From NCBI RefSeq assembly GCF_028688795.1, contig NZ_JAQTXM010000005.1, positions 124,001 through 188,000 of the forward strand: DNA of 64,000 bases, given 5' to 3'. Positions 46,031-57,501 of the stretch are shown in pieces. Position 1 is the first letter of the stretch. Each line of letters starts with the position of its first letter. This DNA comes from Rhodoferax sp. Its GTDB lineage: Bacteria; Pseudomonadota; Gammaproteobacteria; Burkholderiales; Burkholderiaceae_C. The translations under genes and the position numbers were made by a program. The notes under the pieces were generated by a model. The model did no database searches and was not told the DNA's origin. It saw nothing but the letters and a program-made list of their open reading frames with translations.

Positions 46031-47068
46031 TCACATCTGGTTCATGGGGCGGCTTGTCTGGTCATCGTCCGCGAAGCGGGCCTTGATGGCCAAAATGGCG
46101 TCAAAGTCAGTGAAGAAGGCGGCGACACAGGCAGGGTCAAAATGCCCACCAGCGCTTTCTTTAAGCAGTTTAGAGGCATCTTCCACCGACCAGGCCTTTT
46201 TGTAGGGTCGCTCGGAGGTGAGGGCGTCAAACACGTCTGCCACGGCTACGATGCGGCCAAACAGGGGAATGTCATTGCCCTTGAGGCCACGCGGGTAACC
46301 GCTGCCATCAAATTTTTCGTGGTGTGTGTGGGCAATTTCAGCGGCCACTTTCATCAGGGCTGAGCTGTTGGCCTCAAGGATTTCGTAACCAATCACGGCG
46401 TGCAATTTCATCACGTCAAATTCTTCGGGCGTGAGTTTTCCAGGTTTGAGCAAGATCATGTCCGGTGTGCCGACCTTGCCGATGTCGTGCATGGGGGCAG
46501 CCTGCAGAAGCAGGTCTTGTTGGTCTTCGGGCAGGCCGAGCACCCGGGCAATGTGTTTGGAGTAATGCGCCATGCGCAAAATGTGGGCACCGGTTTCGGG
46601 GTCGCGGTATTCGGCGGCTTTGGCCAGACAAAAAATGGTTTCACGTTCTTGTTCCACCAGTTTGGCTGTGGCTTTTCGCACCTCTTCTGCCAGGTGCTTG
46701 TGGCTGCGGTTCAGGGCCAGCATGTTTTTTGCGCGGGCCAAAAACTCGGTGTTGTTGATGGGTTTGTTTAAAAAATCGGTCACACCGATGTCCAGGGCTT
46801 GGTGGCGCAGCGCCAATTCGTGGTTGGCGGTGACCATGAGCACCGGGGTGTCGGGGTACTTCACACGAAAGCTTTTAACCAGATCGGTGCCGCTGAGCCC
46901 AGGCATCATGTAATCAACAACGACCAGGTCGGGGTCGTTGGCCAGGCACCAGTCCAGCGCCGCCAGCGGGTCGGTAAAACACACGGCCTCGGCTTCGGCG
47001 AGCTTCAGCACCAGGTGCTTGAGCAGGGTGACGTTCATTTGCACGTCATCAACAATCACAACTTTCAT
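46031..47068 (-). CDS. Response regulator with HD-GYP phosphodiesterase domain
   Basis: A 345-residue protein. The receiver (residues 1-125) has KVVIVDDVQMN and the phospho-acceptor D52 in LVVVDYMMPGLSG. The HD-GYP domain has the HD pair in APMHDIGKVGTPDMILLKPG and the extended motif HTHHEKFDGSGYPRGLKG, so it should degrade cyclic di-GMP. ATG 47068 has a strong ribosome-binding site (GGAG, 6 bases away). First gene of a leftward run: HD-GYP, PhnD-like protein, hybrid kinase, SUOX-fold protein, hybrid kinase. It probably receives phosphate from one of the kinases. Confidence 0.92.
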   Translation of the reverse strand: MKVVIVDDVQMNVTLLKHLVLKLAEAEAVCFTDPLAALDWCLANDPDLVVVDYMMPGLSGTDLVKSFRVKYPDTPVLMVTANHELALRHQALDIGVTDFLNKPINNTEFLARAKNMLALNRSHKHLAEEVRKATAKLVEQERETIFCLAKAAEYRDPETGAHILRMAHYSKHIARVLGLPEDQQDLLLQAAPMHDIGKVGTPDMILLKPGKLTPEEFDVMKLHAVIGYEILEANSSALMKVAAEIAHTHHEKFDGSGYPRGLKGNDIPLFGRIVAVADVFDALTSERPYKKAWSVEDASKLLKESAGGHFDPACVAAFFTDFDAILAIKARFADDDQTSRPMNQM

Positions 47069-47197
47069 GGGAACTCCAACGCATATTTGGGCCGCAGACA
47101 CACAGCTAATTTACTGCAGTTTTAGGTGCATCGAGCGGTTCGGGCCGGCGCATCTGTCAATTTGCGGCGTGCCGTTTGCGCTTCATACAATCTGCGC

Positions 47198-48028
47198 ATG
47201 AATTTTTTAGACCTATTGCGCCAGGCAGAGCGCCAAAACTCTTCCATGTTGTGCGTCGGGCTGGACCCCGAGCCTGCTAAATTCCCCGTCGCTTTCAAAG
47301 ACGATGCCAGCAAAATTTACGACTTTTGTGCAGCCATAGTGGACGCTACGGCCGACCTGGTGAGCGCCTTCAAGCCACAAATTGCCTACTTTGCCGCCAA
47401 CCGCGCTGAAGACCAATTGGAGCGCCTGATGGCCCACATGCGCCGTGCTGCGCCCGGCGTGCCGATCATTCTGGATGCCAAGCGCGGCGATATTGGCAGC
47501 ACCGCAGAGCAATACGCAAAAGAGGCGTTTGAGCGTTATGGTGCCGACGCCGTCACTTTGTCGCCATTCATGGGCTTTGACACCATTGCGCCGTATTTGA
47601 AATACCACGGCAAAGGGGCGTTTTTGCTGTGCCGCACCTCCAACCCCGGTGGTGATGATTTCCAGAACCAGCGCCTCGCCACGGTGCCCGGTGAGCCGCG
47701 CCTGTATGAACACATTGCGCAGTTGGCGCAGGGGCCGTGGAACCTGAACGGTCAGCTTGGGCTGGTGGTGGGCGCCACTTATCCGGCTGAGATCGAGCGG
47801 GTGCGTGCGCTGGCACCAACGCTGCCGCTGCTGATTCCGGGCGTAGGCGCCCAAGGTGGTGATGCGCTGGCGACCGTGCGTGCAGGTTGGCGCGAGGCGG
47901 GCCCCATTGTCGTGAATTCATCGCGGGCGGTGTTGTATGCCTCCCATGGCGCTGACTTTGCAGCGGCTGCCCGGCAAGAGGCGATCAGAACGCGTGATGT
48001 GTTGCAGGCCGCAAAGGCTGCGGCGTAA
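47198..48028 (+). CDS. pyrF: Orotidine 5'-phosphate decarboxylase, long type
   Basis: A 276-residue enzyme of the type found in mycobacteria and many Burkholderiales, longer than the E. coli form. It makes UMP, the last step of pyrimidine synthesis. Motifs: LCVGLDPEPAKFP, KPQIAYFAANRAEDQ, and the catalytic VPIILDAKRGDIGSTAEQYA; then YHGKGAFLLCRTSNPGGDD. ATG 47198 is the sensible start; the longer frame from 47126 has no family match. The only + strand gene in this signalling block; a promoter with the divergent HD-GYP gene is likely shared. Confidence 0.94.
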   Translation: MNFLDLLRQAERQNSSMLCVGLDPEPAKFPVAFKDDASKIYDFCAAIVDATADLVSAFKPQIAYFAANRAEDQLERLMAHMRRAAPGVPIILDAKRGDIGSTAEQYAKEAFERYGADAVTLSPFMGFDTIAPYLKYHGKGAFLLCRTSNPGGDDFQNQRLATVPGEPRLYEHIAQLAQGPWNLNGQLGLVVGATYPAEIERVRALAPTLPLLIPGVGAQGGDALATVRAGWREAGPIVVNSSRAVLYASHGADFAAAARQEAIRTRDVLQAAKAAA

Positions 48029-48081
48029 AGTTCACCGGAACAAAAGATCGGCAGACCGGTGGATGGGTGACGCAGGTGCGT

Positions 48082-48483
48082 TCATCCATCACTACCGACC
48101 AGCTCGGCCAGCACGTCTTTCAGGCGCTGCGATGAAATTGGCTTGATCAGCACGGCGTTGAAGCCATTGGCCAAAAAACGCTGGGTGTCATCAGAGCCCG
48201 CGTGCGCGGTATAAGCGACAATTTTCAGGCTGCCAAAGGCAGGGTTGGCGCGCAGTTGCTCGCATACCGACTCGCCGCACAGGTCAGGCATGCTGATGTC
48301 AAGCAGCAGCACATCCACCGGCGGGTTGTTGGCCAGCCACTCAAGCGCGGCCAGGCCACCATCCGTCTCAAAGGTTTGCCAGCCCATGCGCGACAAAAAG
48401 GCGATGGCCAGCTTGCGGTTCAGCATCACGTCGTCTACCACCAGCACCCGGCGTGAGGCGTTTACAGTTTCTATGCTTGTCAT
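48082..48483 (-). CDS. Single-domain response regulator
   Basis: A 133-residue stand-alone receiver. Acidic pair in RRVLVVDDVMLNRKLAIAF, phospho-acceptor D62 in VLLLDISMPDLCG, switch Thr in IVAYTAHAGSDD and the conserved Lys in NAVLIKPISSQ. No output domain; it may be a phosphate shuttle or a protein-interaction regulator. It follows the kinase at 48487 with a 3-base gap, so the two are surely cotranscribed and form the pair. Confidence 0.9.
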   Translation of the reverse strand: MTSIETVNASRRVLVVDDVMLNRKLAIAFLSRMGWQTFETDGGLAALEWLANNPPVDVLLLDISMPDLCGESVCEQLRANPAFGSLKIVAYTAHAGSDDTQRFLANGFNAVLIKPISSQRLKDVLAELVGSDG

Positions 48484-48486
48484 TTT

Positions 48487-51030
48487 TCAGGCGATGTTGG
48501 AGTCGTTGGCGGCGGGCAAATCCACATAAAAGGTGGAGCCTTCGCCGGGGCTGGAGGTTACGCCAATCTGTCCGCCCATGCGTTGCACCAGTTCTTTGGC
48601 CAGCGTCAGGCCCAGGCCGGTGCCCTGTTGGCTGCGCGTGACGAAGGCTTCAGTCTGGCGAAATTTCTCAAAAATAAGTTGCAGGTCGTCCGGTTTGATG
48701 CCCACGCCGGTGTCTTGCACCTCAATGCGAACGCGATCGCCCACTTGCGCCGCACGCACCAGAACGCCGCCCTGCGTGGTGAATTTGAGTGCATTGCTGG
48801 TCAGGTTCAGCAACACCTGGCGCAGCCGCACAGGGTCTGCAAATACCAGCGGGGGCAGGGCGTCAGCTTGCAATTCAATGCGCAGGTCTTTCGACTTGGC
48901 ATGCCCCAACTCCAACCCAACCACCTCGGTCAACAAGCTCGGCAGGTCAACCTGGGCCAGGTTGAAGTCCATGCGGCCCGCCTCAATTTTGGCCAAATCC
49001 AGCACGTCGGTCACCAGGGTCAGCAAATGCTCGCCACTGGCGCGGATGGTTTTGGCATAGTCGCGCTGCGCGGGGTCTTCCAGCTCCAGCTCCAGCAGTT
49101 CGGCGTAGCCCAAAATGCCATTCAAGGGGGTGCGTAGCTCATGCGACATGTTGGCCAAAAATTCGCTTTTCAGGCGGTTGGCTTGCTCTGCTGCCTGGCG
49201 TGCGTCGTCCAGGCGACCAAACGAGTGTTGCACCTCGCTTGCCATGTGGTTGAAAGACTTGGCCAGTTCGGCCATTTCGTCTTTGCCGCGCACCTCTAGC
49301 CGGTGCGACAAATCGCCGCCTTGAAAACGGCTGATGCCAGCACTCATCTCGGTGATGCGCCGGGTCAGTGCGCTGGCCATCCAGATGGCAATCGCAATCA
49401 CCAGCGCAATCATCACCAACGTAGAGGCTGTCAAACCCAGTGCGGTGTTGCGCAAGCGCGTGCTGATGGTGTTTTGCAGACCTTCTCTCTCTTGCTTGGA
49501 GGCGACATCTGCCTTGGCAATCAAGGCGTCGATGCGTTTGCCCGACTCGGTGGCGGCTTTATGGAAGTCGTCCACATTTGCCCCAATGGTGACATAACCA
49601 AATCCGCGTTTGCTTTGGGCATAGGGGCCGGTGTAATACGGAATGGTGGCAGCCGTGGTGAGCTTCCACAGGCCAGAGAAAAAGATCGCAAACGAGCCCG
49701 AGTCGCCGTGCTCGGTGAGCGCATCCCAGCCGTGGCATTGGGGTGAAAAGTTCAGGTAGCGGCAGTCCAGCGCCACGCTGCCTGATTTGCTGGACTCGGG
49801 GGCCGGCTTGCGTTTGAGTGACTGGTCTTGAAAGGCCAGCACGCCGGGCTGGAACTCATGCCAGGGCTTGCCGCTGGCTTGCCAACTGGCCCACAGCTCC
49901 TGGTCCATCCAGGGGGCGGCGGGCTGTCCGGTCTGGGGGTCATAACCCACGATGAAATAGTCGCGCGGGTGTGCAATGGCGCGGCTCTTGCTGTCCCACA
50001 TGAAGGCGTAATTGCCTGATGCGGGGTCGGCAATCGGGGCAAAACGGTCTGGCGTGGGGCGCACTTTATTGGTGAAGGCCATCAAGTGGGCATGGTCCAG
50101 CGCCAGTGTGACGTAGCCCACCACACGGCCACCTTTTTGTACCGGGGTGGCCCAACGCACAATGCCTTGAAAGCGTTTGCCCACCGGGTTTTCCAGGCCG
50201 GCGTAGCCTGAGGCCTCGGGGGTAAAAGGTTTTTTAAGTTCTTCGGCGCGGGCCTTGGTGTAGGGGCCAATCCATTGGGTCGGCACGTAGGCGCCGATCA
50301 CCTCCGAGACATAAATCTCACCGGGCTTGAGCTTGGTCAACGCCGGCCAGTAGGTTTCTGCCTTGACAAAGGTGTTTTCGCGCACGCTGACATCGCGCAA
50401 GCCAGGAGCCAGCAAACTGCCTTGTGTGACCTTGATTTTTTCAAGCCCATTGAGGCCGATGAAGCTCATTTCCAGAAACAGTGGGCGCTGCGTGGCCAGC
50501 CCATAGTTTTCTGGCAATCGGGTATGAAAATCTTTGGCGTTGTCTGGCAGGGGGGCACGCACCTGGTTTTCTGGCTTGAAAGGCTCGGCTGGCACCCAAG
50601 ATTTGCCGTCTTCACTGGGTACGTAGCGGCCGTGGCCAACAAGCTCGCGCGTGTGGCCGGTGATGAAACGCCGGTAGCCGGCGTCGGCGGGTTCCAGATC
50701 AGCGGCTTGCAGCAGGTCTTTGTCGCGGTCGTATAAAAAGTCGGCCACTTGACGGGCCAAATCGGTGGTCAGTGACTCAATGGCCTCGCGCGAGCGCTCG
50801 TCCAGTGCCCGCACGGCGTCGTCGTTGGCGGTTTTGCCAGTTTGCTGCTGCGTGATGCGCATCGCATCGGCCATTTGCACGGCACGGGTGGACACGCCGT
50901 GGCCCAGGTCTTGCACGGCTTGCCAGGCGTACCAGGCCAGCAGCACCAGCGGCACCACCTTGATGGCCACAAAAATGACAATCAGTTTTGCGCGCAGGCC
51001 CAGTTGCTCGAAAAATCGCGGGGTTTGCAT
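48487..51030 (-). CDS. Sensor histidine kinase with large periplasmic Cache-like domain
   Basis: An 847-residue inner-membrane kinase. The first membrane helix is LIVIFVAIKVVPLVLLAWYA; the second, near residue 540, is STLVMIALVIAIAIWMASAL. Some 500 residues between them form an extended double-Cache-type sensor (IYVSEVIGAYVPTQWIGPYT, VKAETYWPALTKL), larger than most. HAMP follows, then the acceptor box NMSHELRTPLNGILGYAELL and the ATPase region (VQDTGVGIKPDDLQLIFEKF, GTGLGLTLAKELVQRMGGQI). The receiver gene follows at 48483. The sensor likely binds a small organic ligand. Repeat R14 lies between this gene and the chemoreceptor gene. Confidence 0.9.
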   Translation of the reverse strand: MQTPRFFEQLGLRAKLIVIFVAIKVVPLVLLAWYAWQAVQDLGHGVSTRAVQMADAMRITQQQTGKTANDDAVRALDERSREAIESLTTDLARQVADFLYDRDKDLLQAADLEPADAGYRRFITGHTRELVGHGRYVPSEDGKSWVPAEPFKPENQVRAPLPDNAKDFHTRLPENYGLATQRPLFLEMSFIGLNGLEKIKVTQGSLLAPGLRDVSVRENTFVKAETYWPALTKLKPGEIYVSEVIGAYVPTQWIGPYTKARAEELKKPFTPEASGYAGLENPVGKRFQGIVRWATPVQKGGRVVGYVTLALDHAHLMAFTNKVRPTPDRFAPIADPASGNYAFMWDSKSRAIAHPRDYFIVGYDPQTGQPAAPWMDQELWASWQASGKPWHEFQPGVLAFQDQSLKRKPAPESSKSGSVALDCRYLNFSPQCHGWDALTEHGDSGSFAIFFSGLWKLTTAATIPYYTGPYAQSKRGFGYVTIGANVDDFHKAATESGKRIDALIAKADVASKQEREGLQNTISTRLRNTALGLTASTLVMIALVIAIAIWMASALTRRITEMSAGISRFQGGDLSHRLEVRGKDEMAELAKSFNHMASEVQHSFGRLDDARQAAEQANRLKSEFLANMSHELRTPLNGILGYAELLELELEDPAQRDYAKTIRASGEHLLTLVTDVLDLAKIEAGRMDFNLAQVDLPSLLTEVVGLELGHAKSKDLRIELQADALPPLVFADPVRLRQVLLNLTSNALKFTTQGGVLVRAAQVGDRVRIEVQDTGVGIKPDDLQLIFEKFRQTEAFVTRSQQGTGLGLTLAKELVQRMGGQIGVTSSPGEGSTFYVDLPAANDSNIA

Positions 51031-51069
51031 GGGGTTGTTCCGGTACGACTTGGTGGTGTTCTTCTTATA

Positions 51070-51126
51070 TGCTATTTAAAAAATAGCTACTCACGCTTTA
51101 TTAATAAGGGCTAGAAGCCAATTTAT
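51070..51126 (+). repeat. Interspersed repeat, copy R14 (intergenic, kinase-chemoreceptor)
   Basis: TGCTATTTAAAAAATAGCTA, CTCACGCTTTATTAATAAGG, GCTAGAAGCCAATTTATC. Left part GCTATT-TAAAA-AATAGC is a near-perfect inverted repeat. It ends just before the stop of the chemoreceptor gene (51128) and lies ahead of the kinase gene, so it may affect transcription read-through between the two. Confidence 0.85.
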
Positions 51127-51127
51127 C

Positions 51128-53050
51128 TCATAATTTAAAGACGGAAACGGTTTGCACTAACTGTTGTGCCTGGCTGCGCAAGCTGTCGGCGGCAGCAGCA
51201 ATTTCTTCCACCAGAGCGGCGTTTTGTTGGGTGGTTTGGTCCATTTGCGCCACCGCTTCCACCACTTGCGACACGCCGGAGGCTTGTTCGGTGCTGGATG
51301 AACTGATTTCGCCCACGATGTCGGTCACGCGACGGATGGCGCTCACCACTTCGGTCATGGTGCTGCCCGCTTGGTCGACCAGCACCGTGCCTTGTGCCAC
51401 GCGCTCCACGCTCGCGTCAATCAGTTGCTTGATTTCTTTGGCTGCCTCGGCGCTGCGCCCGGCCAGGGAGCGCACCTCGCTGGCCACCACGGCAAAGCCA
51501 CGGCCCTGCTCACCGGCGCGAGCGGCTTCGACGGCAGCATTCAGCGCCAGAATGTTGGTTTGAAAGGCAATGCCGTCGATCACGCTGATGATGTCGGCGA
51601 TTTTGCGTGAGGAGTCGTTGATGTCCTTCATGGTGTGAACCACCTGGCCCACCACCTCACCGCCCTTGATGGCCACCGTGCTGGCGTTTTGCGCCAGCTG
51701 GTTGGCCTGGTGGGCGTTGTCGGCGTTTTGCTGCACGGTGCTGCCGAGTTCTTCCATCGAGGCCGAGGTTTCTTGCAGCGCGCTGGCTTGTTCCTCGGTG
51801 CGTCCGCTCAGGTCGTTGTCACCTTGGGCGATTTGGGCGCTGGCCGTGGCCACACTCTCGGCGCCTGTCATCACTTGTTGCACCACGCGGGCCAGGTGGT
51901 CGCGCATGGCGGCCAGCGCCTGCAGGAGCTGGCCAAGTTCGTTGTCACCCTGCACATTGACTTTGATGCGCAAGTCGCCCTCGGCGACGGCATGGGCTAT
52001 TGTCAAAGCTTCATGGATAGGGCCGGTGATGCTTCGAATGAACAACAATGAGAGCCACAGCGCCGCTGCCAAGCCACCCAAAATCACCGCTGCCACCAGC
52101 CATTCGACGTTGCGCGCATGGGTCACACGGGCTTCCAGGGTGCTGACCAGTGATTTCATGGCCAGGGTGTTGAACTCAAACAGGCCGTCAATGGTGCGGG
52201 TGAAGTCGTCAAAATAGTCGACCGCCACAAACTTCAGCTCTGGTGCGGTGATGACCTCGCTCTCCGCCAGTGCCAGGGTTTTGTCCACTGCGCTGCGGCT
52301 GGCCGCAGCACCGGTGCTCAGAACGGCTTTCAGCGCCGGGTTGGCCGTGTTGGCGCGGTCCAACTGGCGAAACATGCTGGTTTCCAGCTCACGGGCCCTT
52401 TTAAGCAAGGCGGCCATGGTGGCGCGACCTGCCGGTGGGGCTTCGGCCTTGGTCAGGAAACCACTGCCCATGGCACGCATGATGCCCATGTTTTCGGCCA
52501 GCCAGGGCATGTCGACCATGGTGGCGCGGATCAGGGCATAGGTGTCATTGCCCGGGTCTTGGCTGAGCTTGAACTCATCGAGCAGCTCTTCGCTTAATTG
52601 CAACTGTTTGGTGATCATGGCGGTGTGCTGGCCTGTGCTTTTTGGCGTGTCTAGCGTCTTGCTTGCCACGCCTTGCTCCAATTCGACCCAGGTGCGCCGA
52701 AGGTCGGCCCAGCGGGTTTGTAGTGCCGCAGGTGTGTCGCTGGCTTTGAGTTGGGCTTCCAGCTCGGTCATGGCGGTGTTGAGCTTGTCGCGCAGAGCCG
52801 GGCGGCGCGCTTCCAGCGCCACATTGCCATTGAGCATGCTGGCCGACATGCCGCGGTGGACTTGACTGTATTGAATGACTTTGTTGATGGCCAGCAGCGG
52901 CGGGGCACCGCGTAGTTCGCGCTGGGCATCGCCTATTTCCACCATGGCACGCTGGAAATACATCAGGCTGGGGATGCCGACCATGACCAAGGCAACCAGC
53001 CCGAGGACCATGAATTTCTGGCTGAGTTTCATGCGGTGTAACAGTGACAT
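51128..53050 (-). CDS. Methyl-accepting chemotaxis protein, NIT-type sensor domain
   Basis: A 640-residue receptor. Membrane helices: FMVLGLVALVMVGIPSLMYF (near 13-32) and LVAAVILGGLAAALWLSLLF (near 310-330). The periplasmic region contains INKVIQYSQVHRGMSASMLN, the pattern of NIT (nitrate/nitrite-sensing) domains. HAMP (ITGPIHEALTIAHAVAEGDL) is followed by the signalling domain; its hairpin tip is IDGIAFQTNILALNAAVEAA then RAGEQGRGFAVVASEVRSLA. There is no C-terminal NWETF-like tail for CheR. NIT kinship is from the sequence pattern only. The GGDEF gene upstream (53092) ends 42 bases before this gene's start. Confidence 0.9.
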   Translation of the reverse strand: MSLLHRMKLSQKFMVLGLVALVMVGIPSLMYFQRAMVEIGDAQRELRGAPPLLAINKVIQYSQVHRGMSASMLNGNVALEARRPALRDKLNTAMTELEAQLKASDTPAALQTRWADLRRTWVELEQGVASKTLDTPKSTGQHTAMITKQLQLSEELLDEFKLSQDPGNDTYALIRATMVDMPWLAENMGIMRAMGSGFLTKAEAPPAGRATMAALLKRARELETSMFRQLDRANTANPALKAVLSTGAAASRSAVDKTLALAESEVITAPELKFVAVDYFDDFTRTIDGLFEFNTLAMKSLVSTLEARVTHARNVEWLVAAVILGGLAAALWLSLLFIRSITGPIHEALTIAHAVAEGDLRIKVNVQGDNELGQLLQALAAMRDHLARVVQQVMTGAESVATASAQIAQGDNDLSGRTEEQASALQETSASMEELGSTVQQNADNAHQANQLAQNASTVAIKGGEVVGQVVHTMKDINDSSRKIADIISVIDGIAFQTNILALNAAVEAARAGEQGRGFAVVASEVRSLAGRSAEAAKEIKQLIDASVERVAQGTVLVDQAGSTMTEVVSAIRRVTDIVGEISSSSTEQASGVSQVVEAVAQMDQTTQQNAALVEEIAAAADSLRSQAQQLVQTVSVFKL

Positions 53051-53091
53051 GACTGGCGTCCTTTGATTTTGAATAAGTGTTTTTGGGTGTA

Positions 53092-54129
53092 CTAAAAGAA
53101 ATCGACTTCTTCTGCGTCGTCTGCAGGTGCCACCAGGTCGCCAGATGCCACCAGGGCGGTGTAGCTGCAGACCTGGTCGCGACCGTTGCCTTTGGCGAAA
53201 TACACGGCTTTGTCAGCGCGGTCGAACGCGCCGCTGGGGGTGTCGTTGTCGCTCAGCGGGGTGAACCCAACGCTGATGGTGACGTGACCGACTTGTGGAA
53301 AGTCGTGTTCGGCGATCTGCGTCCTGAAGCGCTCCAGCGCGACGGTGGCATCGGTATGGCTGGCGCAACGCATCAGCACCACAAACTCTTCGCCACCAAA
53401 GCGGTACAGCTGGTCGTGGAAGCGAAAACTGGCGCGCATGTGGCGTGCCAGCAGCAGCAAGACCTCGTCGCCAATCAGGTGGCCAAAGTTGTCATTGACG
53501 CGCTTGAAGTGGTCAATGTCGATCACGGCCAGCCAGTAGTTGCTGTCTGATGTGCTGGCCCGACGCTCCGCTTGCGCTGGATTTGCGGCGGCTTCCTGGG
53601 TTTGGGCGGCGCGCCAGAATGCACTGTCAAATGTCTTGCGGTTAAGCAGCTCAGTGAGCATGTCTTTTTCACCGTAGTCCAGCAAGGATTGCAGGTTTTC
53701 GTACAGGTGCAGGACACTGTCGATATGGCCCTGAGTGTCAGCCGGGATGGGCTGGTCTGATGTGACTTCCAGCAAGCTGCAGACACTGGCCTGGGTGTCG
53801 ATGGGGAAGACGGTGGTCAGTGGCCCGCTGCCCTGGCAAGCCACCGATTCGGTCATGATGGCGGTTTCACGCAGCGGGAAGTCGCTCAAGGCCGGCAAGT
53901 GGCTCAGGTCCAGCCAAACGTGGTCACGCTCGGGCTCGGCATGACCGCGCGCCATGCTCGCCAAGGTCAGCCAGTGCTGGTTGTCAGACGGTCCCACTGC
54001 CCGCACCAAGCGGACTGTGGAAAGTTGCCATAAATTGGTGTTGAGCATGAGCTTGGCCAGTCCGAAGTCAATGGACTGGCGGTCACGCAGGCCGCTCAAG
54101 CTGGCTATGTCGACAAGCAAAGAATTCAT
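53092..54129 (-). CDS. Diguanylate cyclase with N-terminal GAF-like region
   Basis: A 345-residue protein. The first 140 residues look like a GAF-type sensor (LNTNLWQLSTVRLVRAVGPS, PLTTVFPIDTQASVCSLLEV); no membrane helix. The GGDEF domain starts at about 160 (DMLTELLNRKTFDSAFWR) and has the active motif YRFGGEEFVVLMRCA with an I-site RFHD five residues before it. It should make cyclic di-GMP, with product inhibition. It precedes the chemoreceptor gene on the same strand and may be cotranscribed with it. Confidence 0.9.
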   Translation of the reverse strand: MNSLLVDIASLSGLRDRQSIDFGLAKLMLNTNLWQLSTVRLVRAVGPSDNQHWLTLASMARGHAEPERDHVWLDLSHLPALSDFPLRETAIMTESVACQGSGPLTTVFPIDTQASVCSLLEVTSDQPIPADTQGHIDSVLHLYENLQSLLDYGEKDMLTELLNRKTFDSAFWRAAQTQEAAANPAQAERRASTSDSNYWLAVIDIDHFKRVNDNFGHLIGDEVLLLLARHMRASFRFHDQLYRFGGEEFVVLMRCASHTDATVALERFRTQIAEHDFPQVGHVTISVGFTPLSDNDTPSGAFDRADKAVYFAKGNGRDQVCSYTALVASGDLVAPADDAEEVDFF

Positions 54130-54225
54130 GAAACGAGTCTACTACCAAGCACCCCAGCTAAGCCACAGGGTAAACCGGGTGAAAGCAAGACTTTAGCGCC
54201 AGGAGAGCGCGCATTTGGCCAACTT

Positions 54226-57336
<3,111 letters not shown>

Positions 57337-57501
57337 AAATGACGGTCAACGAGCCGTGGGAAACCCGCCATGATAGTCAATGCACGCTGGTTTCTGCCAG
57401 CTTCCGACGCCGCTGCCTGTTTCCCTGGTCCGGAAAAGAATCGGGGACAATCCGCAATCTTCAGCCCGGCTGGGTTGAGTTTGTGTTTTTCGGAGAAGCC
57501 T

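Noticed and set aside
57370..57501. N-terminal extension of the MFS transporter from ATG 57370
   Set aside because: The added 44 residues lack family likeness, and TTG 57502 has a good ribosome-binding site; the upstream ATG is close to the uvrA start and probably lies in the promoter.
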